The notes beneath the pieces were generated by a model. It worked only from the letters and a program-made list of their open reading frames with translations. It was not told the origin of the DNA and did not search any database. Positions 62,315-64,000 of a stretch of 64,000 nt of DNA are shown piece by piece; position 1 is the stretch's first letter; the number at the start of each line of letters is the position of its first letter. Position numbers and translations under genes: made by a program. Source of the stretch: UBA1422 sp041859095 (GTDB lineage: Bacteria > Bacillota > Clostridia > Peptostreptococcales > Anaerovoracaceae); NCBI GenBank assembly GCA_041859095.1, contig JBHEKY010000028.1, forward strand, positions 124,001 to 188,000. Direction: 5' to 3'.

Positions 62315-62860
62315 ATGATGATGAACTGTGTCGTTATATATGAATCGAAATATGGCACCACCAAGAAGTACGCTGAGTGGATTGCTGAAGACCTGGACGC
62401 CCAACTATTTGAGCGGAAAGCCATCTCTGCCGATGCCTTAGCTGGCTACGATTTGATCGTTTATGGCGGTGGACTTTATGCAGGCGGCGTTAGCGGTCTT
62501 TCCTTTATCAAAAATAATTATAATAGAATTAAGGATAAAAGGGTCCTCCTGTTCACTTGTGGATTGGGGGATCCGGCTGTCCCTGAAAATGTCAACAACA
62601 TCCGAGAAGGTCTGGACAAATTCATGACACCAGAGATGCGGGAAAAAGTGGAAGTGTTCTACTTGCGAGGTGGTATGGACTACAGCAAACTCAGTTTCGT
62701 CCATAAGTCGCTCATGTCTATGGTTCAAAAAACGGTTGCCAAAAAAGATCCGGCTACCCGGAACCCGGAAGAAGTCGCCATGCTTGATACGTTCGGCAAG
62801 GTGGTGGATTTCACTGATCGCGCTACCATCAAACCTTTGGTTAATAGCGTACTACTTTAA
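62315..62860 (+). CDS. Flavodoxin-domain protein
   Basis: 181-residue protein with the N-terminal FMN phosphate loop VVIYESKYGTTKKYAEWIAEDL and YDLIVYGGGLYAGGVSGLSFIKNN, typical of flavodoxin-like proteins related to HemG-type protoporphyrinogen oxidase. The C-terminal part (RGGMDYSKLSFVHKSLMSMVQKTVAKKDPATRNPEE) is the HemG-like extension. It likely carries electrons, with partners unknown. GGAGCAGC precedes three ATG codons; the first is taken. Confidence 0.88.
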   Translation: MMMNCVVIYESKYGTTKKYAEWIAEDLDAQLFERKAISADALAGYDLIVYGGGLYAGGVSGLSFIKNNYNRIKDKRVLLFTCGLGDPAVPENVNNIREGLDKFMTPEMREKVEVFYLRGGMDYSKLSFVHKSLMSMVQKTVAKKDPATRNPEEVAMLDTFGKVVDFTDRATIKPLVNSVLL

Positions 62861-62883
62861 TCATTACAAACAAGGGAGGCATC

Positions 62884-63870
62884 ATGGGCAATCCAACAGG
62901 TGAATCTGTTCGCTACAACACAAAAGGCAACACAAAAACATATGTTATCGGCGTCATCGGCGCCATCTTTTGGGGCATTTCTTTTTTGGGCACTAAGGTG
63001 TCTATGTCCTATTTAGAACCGGCAGGTTTGATGGCCGCCAGAATGGTGGTGGCCGTCTTTTTTATGGGATTAATGATACTCTTTGGTTTATCAAAAGTCC
63101 GGTATACCAAAAAATACCTATGGACAATGATTATTCTGGCCTTACTGCAACCGTGTTTCTATGGGCTTTTGGAAGCCATGGGGGTTCGGTTGACGACTGC
63201 GTCTGAATCGGCTATTTTGCTGGCTTTTCTACCCCTTGTGACGACCATGCTTGCGGCTATCTTTCTCAAAGAGAAGATTACTCGTGTTCAGTGGGGATTT
63301 ATCGCTATGTCGTTTCTGGGCGTTGTGGTTACCGTAGTTTTCGCGGAAGATTTTTCAATGGGTGGAAAGCTTTTGGGTTATGGATTCCTGATGCTAGCCG
63401 TATTGTCCGGTGCGCTATACAGTATCTTCGCCCGCCAGGTTTCGGAAACCTACACACCTTTTGAAGTGACCTTTGTCATGAGTGTGGTTGGCCTTGTCTT
63501 CTTTAATATAGTGAATATCTTTCAAGGCAATGGACTTGAATCGTATCAGATCATATTTGCGCATCCCAAACTTATAGCCATTGTTGTCTTTCTCGGTTTG
63601 GTATGCTCTGTCATTAGCTTCCTGGCATTCAATTATTTGATTTCCAGGATCCCGGCTTACAAAGCCGCGGTGCTAACCATCAGTGTTTTGACGGTGACCG
63701 GAGTTGTTGCAGGTATTGTGATTCTTGGTGAACCGGCGACCTGGTACAAAATCGTGGGTATGGTAATCATCGTAGCAGGTGTTATCGGCACAGGTTTGGG
63801 AGGCGCAAATAGTCCTGACACGGCTGGTCGTAACGAGATAGGAGATGCTTCTGGCATGAAGGGCGCTTAA
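62884..63870 (+). CDS. EamA/DMT-superfamily transporter
   Basis: 328-residue protein with ten predicted helices in two EamA repeats (GAIFWGISFLGTKVSMSYLEPAGLMAARMVVAVFFMG opens the first). The N-terminal 18 residues are polar, and the C-terminus has about 25 extra polar residues. GGGAGGC lies before the ATG. It follows the decarboxylase and flavodoxin genes, so export of an amine or amino acid is possible but unproved. Confidence 0.9.
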   Translation: MGNPTGESVRYNTKGNTKTYVIGVIGAIFWGISFLGTKVSMSYLEPAGLMAARMVVAVFFMGLMILFGLSKVRYTKKYLWTMIILALLQPCFYGLLEAMGVRLTTASESAILLAFLPLVTTMLAAIFLKEKITRVQWGFIAMSFLGVVVTVVFAEDFSMGGKLLGYGFLMLAVLSGALYSIFARQVSETYTPFEVTFVMSVVGLVFFNIVNIFQGNGLESYQIIFAHPKLIAIVVFLGLVCSVISFLAFNYLISRIPAYKAAVLTISVLTVTGVVAGIVILGEPATWYKIVGMVIIVAGVIGTGLGGANSPDTAGRNEIGDASGMKGA

Positions 63871-63907
63871 CTTGTAAGGGTTTTTCAACGATATGAAATG
63901 GATTATC

Positions 63908-63936
63908 AAACTGGCTGTAACAGGCCGGTTTTTGTT
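63908..63936 (+). terminator. Terminator after the EamA gene
   Basis: 8-bp stem AAACTGGC/GCCGGTTT with one G-T pair (63908-63915 with 63924-63931) followed by TTGTTTT. Confidence 0.75.
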
Positions 63937-63970
63937 TTATAAAAAGTTATCTTTTTTTAAAAAATATACC

Positions 63971-63999
63971 TTGACAGGCGAAGTAACATGAATTAGTAT
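63971..63999 (+). promoter_or_regulatory. Promoter at the right edge
   Basis: TTGACA (63971-63976), a 17-base spacer and TAGTAT (63994-63999). The gene it serves lies beyond the window. Confidence 0.6.
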
Positions 64000-64000
64000 G

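Noticed and set aside
1..64000. CRISPR arrays, insertion sequences, prophage genes, tRNA or rRNA genes
   Set aside because: None were seen on reading the window and its coding frames.

Overview
The window is chromosomal DNA that looks like an anaerobic, low-to-mid GC Firmicute of the class Clostridia. The evidence is strong AGGAGG ribosome sites, TTGACA/TATAAT promoters, a cdaA-cdaR-glmM-glmS block, a long-form hpf behind a raiA-type structured RNA, RecD2, YhaM, a clostridial 553-residue GltX, and many 4 to 8 base translational-coupling overlaps. I see no insertion sequence, prophage, CRISPR array, tRNA or rRNA. No gap between genes exceeds 300 bases.

Layout. 1-10475: two heterodimeric ABC exporters (one cut by the left edge), two TetR-type regulators, an aminotransferase and a small DsrE-like protein. 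10547-14719 (minus): rluB, scpB, scpA, then a drug/metabolite-type transporter coupled to mtnA. 14987-22829: an oligopeptide/nickel-type ABC importer (binding protein, two permeases, two ATPases, small membrane protein) with a strong hairpin after the binding-protein gene. 22889-24745: nadE. 24892-38454: yhaM, a short cca, recD2, comF, raiA-type RNA, hpf, cdaA, cdaR, glmM, glmS, ahcY and a second aminotransferase. 38492-41494 (minus): gltX, a small membrane protein and an EamA transporter.

41540-48520 (minus) is a complete flavin-based extracellular electron transfer (FLEET) cluster like that of Listeria: ndh2 with its extra C-terminal membrane domain, dmkB, dmkA, eetA, eetB, a pplA-like lipoprotein and an ApbE-type FMN transferase. 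Together they would pass electrons from NADH through a demethylmenaquinone pool to flavinylated surface lipoprotein. Divergent from it lies a two-component system followed by a MacB/FtsX-type ABC transporter. The transporter genes are bracketed by two copies of a 19-base element carrying an OmpR-type half-site, and a tiny locus beyond the second copy could encode a small RNA or, on the other strand, a 19-residue hydrophobic peptide.

53249-56786: PIN/NYN-like nuclease, a duplicated-domain unknown, cupin, ACT protein, UPF0210 protein and a membrane protein. 56896-59186 (minus): a two-domain VOC protein and mtbB, dimethylamine:corrinoid methyltransferase, whose reading frame is crossed by a single in-frame UAG at the position expected for pyrrolysine. 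It ends in tandem UAG-UGA. This suggests a pyrrolysine-decoding bacterium, although the pyl genes are not in the window. 59419-63870: nitroreductase, ornithine/lysine/arginine decarboxylase, flavodoxin-like protein and an EamA transporter; the right edge carries a promoter for a gene outside.
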